Source: Neospora caninum Liverpool (Eukaryota; Apicomplexa; Conoidasida; Eucoccidiorida; Sarcocystidae). Taken from it: a DNA stretch of 64,000 nt. Position numbers and translations under genes: made by a program. This document shows, one piece after another, positions 37,263-49,428 of the stretch (within the stretch, counting starts at the first letter, position 1; each line of letters starts with the position of its first letter). The stretch is taken from contig NC_018394.1 in NCBI RefSeq assembly GCF_000208865.1, positions 827,635 through 891,634 on the forward strand, written 5' to 3'. The notes beneath the pieces are model-generated. The model made no database searches. It was not told the origin of the DNA and worked only from the letters and a program-made list of their open reading frames with translations.

Positions 37263-38709
37263 TGCCGACGTCTCCGCAGTAGGGCGTGTCTAGTGAGGGA
37301 AAATTGCAAAAGCAAGCATACTCTTTACTCCTCAAGCGGAACGTCGATTGCCCTTAACCTCAACTGCCTCGCGACTTCGTCCCTGTCTTTTCGGTTCCCG
37401 TCCCGGTCAATCCACTCAACGTTTGCGAAACGATCCTGTTACAAGCGGCAACTTGCCACCAACGAATCCTCCAAAGACACGCCAAACTAAGGGAGAGTGT
37501 GACTGCTGCCAAATATGCCAGTGAAACCGGCAACCGGGAAAACTTGCTGAAGGGGACGGAAAAGACGTTTTGGGAAGCACTTAATCACGCGAGATCAGGG
37601 GTTCTGCATGAGCAACAGCTCGAGTGTGAGTGTGGGAGAGACCCTTACGTTCAGGTGTACACAAATGACAAAGCAAGAAATTCTATCGCGGGGTTGGGGA
37701 AGTTTTGCGGACACAGAAATAAACGTCGTTCGATCTGCCTGTGCACTGGGGGGTAACGCGCGAGAGGCTGATGCCACACGAGAGAGTGATCGCGCAGAGA
37801 AGCACAGCCCCGGAGGCTTCTGACACAACGTGGATAACTGCCAAGCTTTATTTCCCTTTCCTCTACTTCACATGAAGAAAACATGCAGTTCCTGCTGTCA
37901 CTCCCGCCCGAGGGTTCCTGGGGACAACGGCGGTGGAGACGGCAAACGGACGACTAACTTTCCCGCGTTATTTCCCCCACCAAACTTCACATTCTGTGAA
38001 GATTCATGTCAGAGAAACAACAGCAGAGGAGAAAGAAAATAATGGACGCGAGAAAGGAACGGCAAATTCGAGGGCGTGGTGTCTAGCACCCAGACAAACT
38101 GCATGTGGCACAGTGTGTCAAGGTAGCCCGCCAATCCGATCGTTGCTTTTCCCGGCGCCGTTTCTCGATTACACAGAACGACGCAAGCATCAAAGCCGCT
38201 CTTTCTTGGATCGAATGTTTTCCTGGAGCGGTGTTCACCTCTCTCTCTTGAACTGGAGCTAGAGGATAGGTGTCACTCCGTGCTTGTGAAGTGGGGGACT
38301 CGAGGACGATTTCGCATGGTAGGAATCACGACTGGTGGCTAGCTGGTAAGAGCGACTGTCTTCACTGGCTGGGATCTCGCAAGTTTGCCTTGTCACGGCC
38401 TTTTACGACGGGGGACGGAATTACAAAACACTTTTTGTGACGCCTCGCCAACCAGGGAACTCCAAAGAGACTCTAGCCTTCTCGCTGTGTGTTGTGTCTG
38501 CTTTACTTCTCGTGTCTTTCATTCGTATGGTTCACTCCGTTAGCAGCGACTCGTAATGTTTGGCCTTTCAGTCGCAGTTTCTCGTGGGAGCATGTCCCCA
38601 CGGTTTTCTTTTGCATTTTGTCAAGGCTCCAAGGTAATGTTTCACCGCTCCCTGTAGCGAGACTGCATCGGCGCCGCTCCGCGTTCCTCTTTTCGTCGTT
38701 CCCCTCAAC
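37263..38709. other. Shared upstream region of DPM3 (-) and Deg protease (+)
   Basis: This 1.45 kb stretch between divergent start codons must carry both promoters and 5' UTRs. No exon, repeat or RNA gene is seen. The Deg start has a CAACATGATGG context. Confidence 0.55.
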
Positions 38710-41700
38710 ATGATGGCGGAACAGCGCGACAGGAGTCAACGGGCGCGGTGGACAGCGAGGGCGCTCTTTCTTCTTGCCTGGCTTGCTGTGGGCTTGGAAA
38801 TGCTCTTCTGGAATTCCAACTCCAGTTTCGTTTGCCCAAAAGCGCACGCTGTAGAGGTTTCCTCTTCCTCCGCTGAGCGTTCTTTCTCTCCCGCGTCAAC
38901 ACACTCGCCCGGGCCACGGGATGCGGCGCCGAAGCTCGAAGCCGCGTCCGACGGACAGACACCCCTCGCTTCCGACACACTTTTTTTGGATCCCTCCACT
39001 ACTTCTACGGATGAAGGTAGCGCGGAGGAACGGTTTCAGGAGCTGGAGGAGGACGAGTTTGAGCACAGCACTTCTGGAACTGCGCAGCACAGCCCCCGCG
39101 AGGACATTGCCGTGCCACAAGATGGTTCTGAATCCCCATTTACCGCCTTCATTTCTGAGTCGGAACCCGGTGAAGAGTCTTTCGAGCCTTCGACACGAAT
39201 TCCTAGAGAGCCGACCGAAGAGACACCAGCCGCTTTCTCTTTCCTTCAGGTCAACGCGGCAGCGGCTCTCGCAAAGGGACAGATTTCTCCGAGTCGAATA
39301 GAACTCGCAAAGGGCCTTGCAGCAGCGGCTCTCGCAAAGGGACAGATTTCTCCGAGTCGAATAGAACTCGCAAAGGGCCTTGCAGCAGCGGCTCTCGCAA
39401 AGGGACAGATTTCTCCGAGTCGAATAGAACTCGCAAAGGGCCTTGCAGCAGCGCCTGCAGCGCCCGCCCAGAAAGAAACGGCGACCCAGGGGACTCGTGC
39501 CGGGCGTCACCTTTTGTCATCAACTCTGAGCAGCGTTGTGAAAATTTTTGTCGATTTCACTCTGCCCGACTACTACTCACCTTGGCAGATGCAAGCTCCG
39601 AAAGAGGCTTCGGGGTAGGCAAGACGGGGAAAGCACTCGCGAGAGAGACTGAGGAAAAGGTGCATCCAGAACACTCTGAGAGCAAAGTGACGCGGTGAAT
39701 CCTTTTCAAAAACACAGATCAGCGCAACGCACCGTTTAGCGTTTTCCGTTCTCACTCTCGATGCGCAGCCGATCGCACGTGGCGGATGCGCCTTGATCCA
39801 CAACTCGAGTCCAGCAGAGAGGATTTGTACGCGTGTCGATACAACGTGGAGCCGCGCGAGGGACTTGCACAGAAAGCCTGCGTGGTCCAAGTTGTACTGA
39901 ACGTGCAGCCTCGAATGATGACGAGCTCAAAGCATTGATGTGGGAGACACAAACTGTCGGGAAGGCCCTAGGGCAAGGGGTGTTTGCTCCTGGTTTTTGC
40001 TGTTCTTGCCGCACTTCGCAGCTCGGGATTCGTCGTCGAGGGCAAGCGAATCTTGACGAACGGACATGTTGTTGCTGAAACCACTCGAGTTCTAGTTCGA
40101 AAACACGGGTAAGACCGAGAACGAGAATCTCTCGGACTGTCTTTTTCCGCTTGCGCAGCCGGATGCTCGCCTGAAACGTTTTCCGCAGGACACCCTTGTC
40201 ACTTGCTACCCCCTCAGAGATAGGAAATGCACAGGCCACGCACCGAAACAGCGCGAATTCGTTTAGCCAAAGCTCCGTCTCTGTATGCGCATCGGGATAT
40301 CTCTACATGTATATGTATATATATCTTGCACGTGCGTATATCTGCGTGGCGGTGTCGTCGTGGCCGCACCTGCGGTCTTTGCGTCTACTTCCACATGTAT
40401 TTAGCTGCTCACCTGTTGCCTCACGTGGAGGTGTACGTTCCACGTGTTCGGTGTTTCGGTCGCACCAAGGGTCAGTTCTATCCACAGGCACCTGTCCTGG
40501 ACGCCATTCAGCGAAGGGGTGGGAAGCCCCGCGCTGCAGAGCCCGAGCTTTGCGCGGTTCACCTCCACTCTGCGTTTTGTGCTGTTTCAGAAATGCAAAG
40601 AAGTTTCTTGCGAGAGTTTTGGCAACGGCCCACGAAGCTGACCTGGCGCTGCTCGAAGTGGACAGCGAAGAATTCTGGGAAAACCTCCAGCCGCTGCCGT
40701 TCGGTGGAATCCCGCGTCTCAGGGTATATCTGGGAAGGGAGCAGGAAACTCGATGGTTGCTGATATTTCTTCGTTGTTCTGCACATACACGCCACATCCC
40801 TGTCGTCTAGAGAGACGGAGGCGAAACCAGTTCCGTGCAGCTAGTGGGTACACGATTTCCAAAAGAGCGTTCACACCCGTTGCGGTCCCCCACCACAGAT
40901 GTGCATTGGCGGCCATACGAATCTCTGCGTCTCCCCTTGCACAGATTTGCCAATGTATGGACCGAGCTGTGTGTAGACAAGTACTGTATGTGCACATTTA
41001 TGCGATCCCCATACATCTCCGGGGGGGATTTTGAATACAGAGGTCGTTCACTGGAACAACAGACCAAATGGTGCCGGAGACAGCAAAGGCGTCGCATCCG
41101 TCGTGGAGAGCAACGCTGTGTTGAATGTTGATCCTTTGTCCGATGCAGGACAGCGTCACCGTGCTAGGGTATCCAACAGGAGGCGACCAGCTGAGCATCA
41201 CGGAAGGCATTGTCAGCCGAGTAGGCATGTCAGCGTACGCGCACTCCTCTGTCAGGTGAGAGAGAGAAAAAAAGTGAGACGGATGCGGTGTGCAAGGGGT
41301 GCGTTTCCTGCATTTTCTACATTTCGGGCTTTCTCGTAGCCGTTTCACAGTCGAACGCTTCTGGTGTATGGACAGGAATTTGTGAGTCACTTGGCAAGCT
41401 GCGCCTGTAGAACCCGGCCTCCCTCTACAGCGTGTCTCTACGCGAGGCTACCCTCCTCTGTCTACTTACCGACATATATATATGCATGCATACATGAGTA
41501 CGCGAGTATGTAGGTCACCATATCGATGTTGACGCAGAGTAGGGTGATCGTTTGTGTGTAGGCGATGCGGGCGTCAGCATGCGACTGACCCTTAGATATG
41601 AGGTGCCCTAACACGTGTGTCGTTCTCGGACCGTGTTGCTAAACTCATCTCAACAAGGGAGGGTGTTTGAGTCACTGAGAGTTAGGTGTTCTCCTTTTCC

Positions 41701-44306
41701 GTGTGAACTGAGCGTTTTCCCTTTCCAGTTCGCGCGCCATCGCCTAGAAAACCCATACTTCTCTCTGTTTTTCATTTGATCCTCGGTCGTCACCACTAGA
41801 CCCGCCTGTGTGTCTTTCCTCTTTGTGCATGGATGGTCACCGCGTCGTCGTCTCGGACACTTTGCGGTTGCTTTCCCTTTGTCTGTCGAGACACGTGCTT
41901 CCTTTTGCTCCCCGTCGCTGTTCAGTCCCTGCGTCTCTCTCTTGCCTCTTGCTCCACGTGTTCCCAGCCTGCTCACGGTCCAGATTGACGCCGCGATCAA
42001 CCCAGGCAACTCGGGCGGTCCAGCGGTCGTTGACGGCCGCGTCGTGGGCGTCGCCTTCCAGGGCTTCAGCCAGTTGCAGAATGTGGGCTACATCGTCCCG
42101 TATCCGATTGTGCGACACTTCTTGAACGACTTGGTCCTGCACGGAAGATACACGGGCTTCCCCTCGCTGGGTGTGAAGATCGCCCACATGGAGAACGACC
42201 GTAAGGCACTGGGAGACTCGCAGATCGGTTGAACAGGAGCGGAAGTCAGCGAGGCGAAAACGGCGTTGAGGAGGGCGGATTAACAACGCCGACCGGGGGG
42301 TGTAGATAAACAGGCGCGCACTTCCCGCAACGCTCTCACGGGCCCTCTCCCCCCGTCCCCTTCGACCACCTTCCGGGGCAGATTGTATCTCAAGCGGAAA
42401 GGGAAGGAGGGCTACCGAGAGCGGTAATAGACCTATAAAGGAAGAGGAAACAGAGAGGAGGGGAGATATCGATGGGCGATAGCTCCACGAGAAAGATGCG
42501 GAGACTCTGCGAGACGCGAGAAGCGAGGCTGGAGAGAGCAAAGTGCGCCGTTTCATGCCGCGCGCGCGCGTCTCTCCCCCCATTGCTTCCTTGTGGCCGA
42601 GGCGAGGAATATACACCCTCGCCTCGTAGAACAGGTGAAGTCGCCGTTGTCGTGGGTGGAGGAAATGTTGGAGGGACTGCGCATTGACGCGAGTTGTGCG
42701 TTCTTTCGCGGGGGCGTGCGCGCCTGTCGCGGTTTCCTTCTCCCGAAGCGCGAACAGCCCGCTTGCCTCTCTCGCCTGTTCTCTTTTTGTGCCGAGCAGA
42801 CCTCCGACAGTTCAAGGGACTGAGTGCGTTGACCGCGGCCGACCTGCCACCAGGCGTGACTCCGACGGGCGTGCTGGTAGTCGAAGTGGACAACTTGCGC
42901 GTGAGTCGGTACAAGACTGGGCAGATTCGCGTCCCGTACGCGTCACGGTCTCTAGCTGAGCCTCGCGACCGCTTAGAGCTGCTGCAGGAGCTCCGAGCGC
43001 AGGACGAAGAGAGCGCGCCGCCGGCGGCCGAGGCGCGAACGTCCGAGCTTGGCGCGGCCGAGAGCGGCGGCCAGATGGACGCGCCCCGTTTCGAGCTGGT
43101 TTCGGCCGCGAGTGCGGCGAGTGGCGACGTCCAGAGTCTCGCGCACAGGGAGGCGGACGGCGGTCTCGCCCATCCGGCCTTTCTGCAGACGCGCATCACC
43201 CCGACGCACATCCTCGGCAGCCGTAGTCAGTTGCTTCGCCTCTACGCGCTCGCGCGGAGGAGACAGCAGGTGCACGAGGTCACTGAGGGGGCTGCGTCGC
43301 CGAGCGAAGGGCGTGAGTTGGTGGCGACGGGGCACGGCGACAGATCGACTCCACCCCCGATCGTGGTGAACATGACTGTCGCGAAACTCGGACCTGGCTT
43401 GTATGCCCAGATTCCAAAGGGAGCGTTCGGACCGCCAGTAATACCCGTTTCCCGCAGGCTGCCGGGGATCCGCGATTGGCGTCTGCAGAGCGCCCCGGAT
43501 TCCGCTGCGCGAGGCGAAAATCCAGGAGTTGCCAAAGACACGGGCCACGTTCTCGAGGCGCAGGAGCACGCGCAAGACCAGGCGCACGACGAAGTCGCGA
43601 GCGGGCGGAACGCGCTCGAAGTCCAAGAGAACAGGGTGGTGCGTGGGAACGCACGCGGCGCCCTGCCAAATGGGTCTCCGTCTCCTACCTCGAGCGAGGC
43701 GCCGAACCAGCAGACGGCCAGGAAGGCTGTCGAACCGCTGGAAGAGGGTCCGCGCTCGGAGGAAGAACTGCTGTTGCCGAATCCGTATTTCCCACCGGAG
43801 CAAGACGTAGAAGGCGGCGAGCTCGGACTGAAGGTTGGGGATGTCATCCTCGCTGTCGATGGAACGGGTGAGACAAGCATGAGACTGGGAAGACACGCGC
43901 GGGGGAGGCGAGACAGAGGGAGGCAGGAGACGAGAGAAGGAAAACTGAGACGATCGGAAGCGAGTACGGAAAGAGAGCCATCCGTTTGAGGGCGGACACG
44001 CTCGATGCAACCATTGATGATATGAGAGAGACGGGAGACGTGGACGGCAAAAAAGGGACACGGAGAAATGAGGAAAGCAGGAGAAAAGGATAGGAATGAG
44101 GGAAAGTGAAACGCAGAGGAAATACGCGGTACCTTCTGCGTTATATACCCGCCGGTTCGAAGCGCGTACTCCGGGATTTAGCCCGTCTGTAGACGTGACG
44201 ACAGTGGTCAACGCAGTGTCTCCAGGCTGCAGTAAGATGCGGCTCTGTGAGGATGCACGGTGCCGTGTTTTGAGTTCTTCCTCTCGTGTTGTCCCATTGT
44301 ATCTGG

Positions 44307-44337
<31 letters not shown>

Positions 44338-46720
44338 TATGTGTATATGTGTATGCACGCATTTCTTTTGTGTTTTGTGTGAACGTTGTTCTGCAGATGT
44401 TGCGGATGATGGAACGGTCGCTTTCCGGTACGCGGTTCTCCCAACCAATTTGGCTTGGCCTTGTGTTTGCCGAGAGGGAAAAGAAAGAGGCGAACTGTGT
44501 TTTCGTCCGTTTCTGAATATGCGTAGAAAGCAAGTTAGTCGGCGCGACTCGAGCACAGGTCGCGAGTGTGAATCTTGGGGCCGTTTGATTAAAGGCACGC
44601 AGACAAGGAGACAGGTGCACGGGCAGACAGAAGGTGGGAGAGAAGCAGGTGGGCAGAAAGCGTGCATGCATGTCTTGCGATTTGGTTCTTCCCAGACAAC
44701 TCGAACGCGTGTCGATCGACTACACCATCATGAATCGCTTCAATGGAGAGACGTGCAAGGTGCTGGTTCTTCGGGATGGGCGAGTTCGAGAGATTCTGGT
44801 GAGACACCGGCCGAGAAAAACGCGTTTCTCCGTTGTCCCCACGCACAGGAAGTTCCTCGCCGTTTTGTACCTCAGTGGCAGATCTTTACTTTCGCTTTTG
44901 CCTTCCGTTTCCCACCTCTGGGTCCTCAGGGCACTCAGTCCCCCACCGCTAGCACGGCTTCAGGCCTGGGCGTCATTGGTGGAAAGAATTTGCAAAAGGA
45001 CCGAAAGACGCCACGCAGAAATCCACTTTCGCTAGTGGGAGGGGCGGCTAGAAAACTTTCACTCAGAGATTTTCAGGGGACACTGATCGCCTCGCTTCTC
45101 GGTGGCGATACTCTCGAGGAAAACGCGAGGTGTACGATCTGGGGAAGCCTGAACTGGCTCCAGTGCCCTTCCCTGTGCTTGGGTCTGTCGAGATTCCTTG
45201 GCGAAGGGAAACGCGGGGAATGGATATCACCGCGGAAAGGCTTTGAAAGAGTTTTGGCAGAGTGTTCCGCGATATCTTTTACACGGCGCCCTTCCCTGCC
45301 TTCCGCGTTTTTGGCTCTGTTGCTCCTGAGCCCGAGAAAACGGAGCTGGCGGCTTGCTTCTGCAGTTCCTCTGCTGCGGCGAGAGCAGATTGGATTCCAA
45401 CCCGATTTAGCAGAAACGCAGGGACGGCGTCTGCTTCTCTTTTTTTCTTTTGCGACGCGCAATGCTTCGGTTGCCTTTCCCTCTCCTGCGGCACAGGTCC
45501 CCATCACCAACTTGAATCTGAAAATCCCGAGGCACACGTGGGATCAGAAGCCAAAGTACTTTGTCTTTGGCGGCCTCGTCTTTACCACTCTGACGCGGCA
45601 ACTGCTGGTAAGGAGCACGTGCATGCAAACAATACTTTCGAAAACATGGTTTGGAAAGAAACGACACCAGCCTCTTATGGTGATAAGTGACGGTTCCAGG
45701 GACCCCCAGTCCAGAGTTCTACTTGCGCACGTGCTTGCGGCATTCCGTATTTTTCTTGCTATACATGTTTACGCATTTATACATACATACACGTATACAT
45801 ATACATGTACTTACGTGTACATATATTTCTACGAAAATGGGTTTTAATTAGTACCGGGCCTTCCAAATGTCTTTTCCGAGTTTTCTGCAAGAGTTGGAAA
45901 CCTGTTTCTGTGAGTGGATGCATGGGTCCCAAAACAGAGTGCAAAACGCACGTGCGAGCTCCCGAGCGAATTGACTTGGCGGCCTCGTGTTTTCAGGAAC
46001 ACATGAAGGCAGCGGAATTTCCTGCACATTTCTACACAAAAATAAAGCGGTCGGAGTACCAGGAGGCGGAGGGTGACGAAGTTGTCGTGTTGAGCGTGGT
46101 GAGTTTTCTTGCCTTCAAGGGATCCTCTCGGATCTTTTTGAAACAGTCGACATATGCCTCGTCTGCATATGGGAATATATAACTGGCACGTAACAAATAG
46201 AAGCGTGTGAACTAGAAACAGGGTGCTACAACATACATATACATCCATATATATGCATGTGAGCATGCAAATCCATTCTTATCCATTCACTAGGGCGTAC
46301 AAATGAATACCTATATATATATATATATATATAACCAACATATTGTTATATGTGTGGGTATTTTCGGGAGCACTTGTTTTCCTGTGAGTTGTTTCTTTTC
46401 GTTTTTTCGCGTTCATTGACTTTGCGGAGTTCTATCTTTTGTCTCCGCTTTTCGTGGTTCAGATTCTCGCGTCGGAGTTGACGGTGGGGTACAATGCAGC
46501 GCCGGCGATCGTGACAGCTGTGCAGGGACAGAAGGTTCGAGGCCTGGCGGATGTGGTCAGGATTGTGGAAGAAAGCAAAGAGAATTTCCTCGAGTTTACT
46601 GTGAAGGTGTCCGGAATCTCTCAGATGCCGATCGTTCTTGACCGCCAGAAGGCGATGGCAGTCAATCCGAAGATTTTGGGGCAACACAAGATTCTCAGAG
46701 ATCGTTCGTTCTTCCTTTAG
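38710..46720 (+). CDS. Deg/HtrA serine protease with split PDZ domain
   Basis: Eleven exons join in phase: 38710-39614, 40022-40108, 40591-40723, 41149-41255, 41968-42200, 42800-43867, 44397-44427, 44696-44798, 45497-45607, 45997-46098 and 46463-46720 (1045 residues). An N-terminal hydrophobic segment (about residues 17-33) suggests a signal sequence or anchor. An acidic region and three 21-residue repeats follow. The trypsin-like domain has the full triad: H317 (TNGHVV), D348 (HEADLALLE) and S426 (NPGNSGGPA). The first PDZ begins at about [10 protein letters not shown] (residue 509) and resumes at [14 protein letters not shown] (about 831), with some 310 disordered residues inserted. The C-terminal part ([14 protein letters not shown], then ASELTVGY) matches the Deg9-type second PDZ region of plant and apicomplexan DegP. 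It is an ATP-independent protease or chaperone, probably in the secretory system. Exon 7 is only 31 nt. Confidence 0.93.
39260..39448 (+). repeat. Three tandem 63-bp copies coding a 21-residue repeat
   Basis: Within exon 1 of the Deg protease gene, a 63-bp unit occurs three times nearly without change. Each copy codes [20 protein letters not shown] plus one Ala. Because the length is a multiple of three, copy number can change without breaking the frame. The unit lies between the acidic region and the protease domain. The repeat also makes the opposite strand look open (39251-39523), which is a shadow. Confidence 0.95.
44307..44332. repeat. (AT)13 microsatellite
   Basis: An uninterrupted AT run of 26 nt lies in the intron between exons 6 and 7 of the Deg protease gene. 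It is likely to vary in length between strains. Confidence 0.95.
46312..46333. repeat. (TA)11 microsatellite
   Basis: A pure TA run of 22 nt lies in the last intron of the Deg protease gene, upstream of the acceptor at 46462. Confidence 0.95.
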
Positions 46721-49428
46721 AGGGGGAGTTGAGAAGCACAGAGACGCAAATATGGCGGCAAGACGAAATTAGCGTGTTAGTTAACTCCTGGCTCCTCCCT
46801 CGTCACGCGGATACCGTCCCCCGAGAAAGAGGGCGGCCTGCAAACCGAGAGAGAAATTGGAGGAAAAGAGTCGTTTAGGCAGAGAAGCTAGGCTTTGTCT
46901 CCACTGCTCGTTGGCAGTGGAAGTTTTTGCTTTTCTGTAGTGCATGGCACACATAGACAGTAGAGGGTTAGGTTTGGGACAGAGAGCGAGGAGACAGTAG
47001 ATAGATTTTTGTGTACAGAAAAGCGACACGTTTTGGGTTATCTTCTCCCCTCGTTTCTTCCAGCGGTTGCGAAGAACATGGCGGGAGGGATCCTACTGTA
47101 GGAGCATGCATCTCATGATCGTGCTCGCTTTTTCTTTCCTCGAAAATCCCGGCCAAAGATATATGCACATGGAACGAGGAAAGAACGTGTCAGGAACCCG
47201 GTCTGGAATCGATTTTCGTGTTACCCGTGATAGTTTTTGCCGGCCTACGTGTGTGCGCATACACACCTGCACATATATATCTGCGAATTGTTGTTTGTAC
47301 GGTGTGCGCATGCTTGTGCCGTACTTGTAGAATGATGTGTCGGGGAACGATACAGAACATGACAGATGGAGGGTACGTTGTATGGGCGCGGAGGGAACGA
47401 AAACAGTACCGTCCGTTTTTTAGGCCACACAGAGTTGGGCGTGTCATTCGGTGTTACGCGAATGGACAGCGAAACCAGGAAGTCACGGATGTCGAACTTC
47501 AGGAACGACCGTTCCTTTGTCTGACGTCACAGCCTGTGTGTCTCCCAGCGCCCGATCGCCCGATTCTGTGCTGTGTTCTGAGACCGCACCCTAGTAGATG
47601 TTTCACAGGGAGTGAACAGAGCTTCAGGGATGTGTCCTGCCGGCTCCACCGAGTAGATGGCTTGGCTTCTTCATATGCTGGCATGAATGACAAAGACTCA
47701 GGGACAGGACCACTACAAAGACAGGTAAATTCCATGATTTTTCGAGCGCATTGAGCGGCCCTCAGTGTAGGCAAGACGAGCCCTTGCAAGTTTCCGCGTG
47801 TCCGAAACTGCTCCTGAAGAACGAAATCTCGTACAGTCTTGGCTTCCTTAGTTATTCATTCGCCGCGCACCGAGGCGTGGCCTTCTTTTCACACAGCAAC
47901 GTTCTCTGACGATTAGGTGTGCAAATGAGCCCTGTTAAAAAAGGCAAAATGGCAGACGTAGTTCGAACTCGGACAAGACCGCACACCGTTGCGCCCTCAC
48001 TTCGCACCGTGCTTTTGCTCGGCGCTAGTCACTTTGCTTGGTCTACCACGTTACACACACAACGGATACACTGCTCGGCCTTTTCCGAGCCACAGGCAAA
48101 AACGACAGACAACAATCCTGTGCCTCTTGAGACCCATCACTGTCTCTCGAGGACAGCTACACAAGGCCGACGTGGCGAAGCACAGGCTTACTTCGTTCGC
48201 TGTTCCAAAACTTCCGTGGACGCTGTTTTGCTCGTGGACGGACCCTTTACGTCGATCAGGAACGGGCTCTACAACGGAAAGCTCTGAAATGCTCAGGTCG
48301 TGCACCACCGGTCAACGTAGGCCTTGTCTCTCGACTCACGCCAATGGGAGTGATGTGCCACAGTTCTTCGTGTGGAGCGAAGAAAAGCAATGGCGGTACA
48401 AATCGCTGTGCCGTCCGCGCTGACAAACATACCGATTTCGGTGATGATTTATCACATGAACGTTCAAGACGATTAATCTCGGGCAACCCCTTTCTCTTCG
48501 TCCTTCGCTAGCGACTCAAGCTCGAGACGTTCCTCACAGATGTGCACAACTGCAAGGAGCGGGGCTGGCGGGTAAAACGACAAATGCAAACAGCTGCTTG
48601 TATCGAGATTTTCTCTTCGACTGGAAGGCTGAATGGGCCGTCTTCTGTTGTACTGTGCGCAAAAACAATTCTACGTGCGTGATGTGTCGCTCCTGATTAG
48701 AAAGCGATCTGGTGCACCGATGGCATCTTTCCACGAAACCAATCGTGCTCCCTGGAGTTCCTTTCCATTTCCGTGTCTCGCCGCAGCGTACGGCACCGAG
48801 CAACGAGATTCACTGCCTAGGCCAAGGCCTGTGCCTTTTGTTTGGCATAGGGAGCGACGCACACATGCCCGAAACGAGCACAGGCACACGCCCAAAAATA
48901 GACCTCTAGAGGGCGACGCTGAACATGTTCGACAGATGGCGGAAGAGATCTTCGTCTCCAAGTCGAAGGAATCGAGTCTCTACGTAGCCGTATCGATCTG
49001 TTCAGAGGCGCGTATCTCTACACATGCTCAGCGGCGTTTTCGATTTCTCGAAACCGGAGGGTGTACGGGGCATCAGCCAATAAACTAAGGCACATCTACC
49101 TATACTTCTGCAACGCACCTGCGCAGTATGCGAGTGATTCTTCGTCTCTATATATTCCAGCAGAAGAGCGGTACACAAGGACTTGGTACGCTAGACCAGC
49201 GAGCCGGTTCAGTTGCAAGCAGTGAAGAAACCTATTTCTGAGTCGGGACATCCCGAGGGGTGTTGACCAATTGGACAAGAAGGCAAGAAACCCGCGTTGG
49301 ACAGGTGACTGAAGCGACTGAATGGGTCGGCAGCGAGGCAACGATTCCCTGTTTCTAACTCGACATGGCCATACATCGCTCGTTCCTCGCCGTTTCGTGC
49401 CTCTCTCTGTTTCTTTGACTTTGTTTTT
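46721..49428. other. Intergenic, convergent gene ends
   Basis: This 2.7 kb stretch lies between the Deg protease (+) and the cytochrome b5 reductase (-). Several frames of 80-178 codons exist (for example 47218-47754 and 48633-49088 on +), but none shows a domain, a start context with partners, or compositional bias. I treat it as 3' UTRs and spacer. Confidence 0.5.

Noticed and set aside
42973..44667. A 564-codon minus-strand frame antisense to the Deg protease
   Set aside because: It mirrors the GC-rich codons of exon 6 and runs through the TA repeat and an intron. It has no domain and sits opposite a clearly coding PDZ region.
44850..44890. Possible extra Deg exon starting [11 protein letters not shown]
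   Set aside because: It follows an acceptor-like CACAG but no fitting donor is seen, and the protein joins well without it (REIL to VPITNLNLK).
44096..45847. A 583-codon plus-strand frame
   Set aside because: It reads through introns and a microsatellite of the Deg protease gene. Only the piece at 45497-45607 is a real exon.
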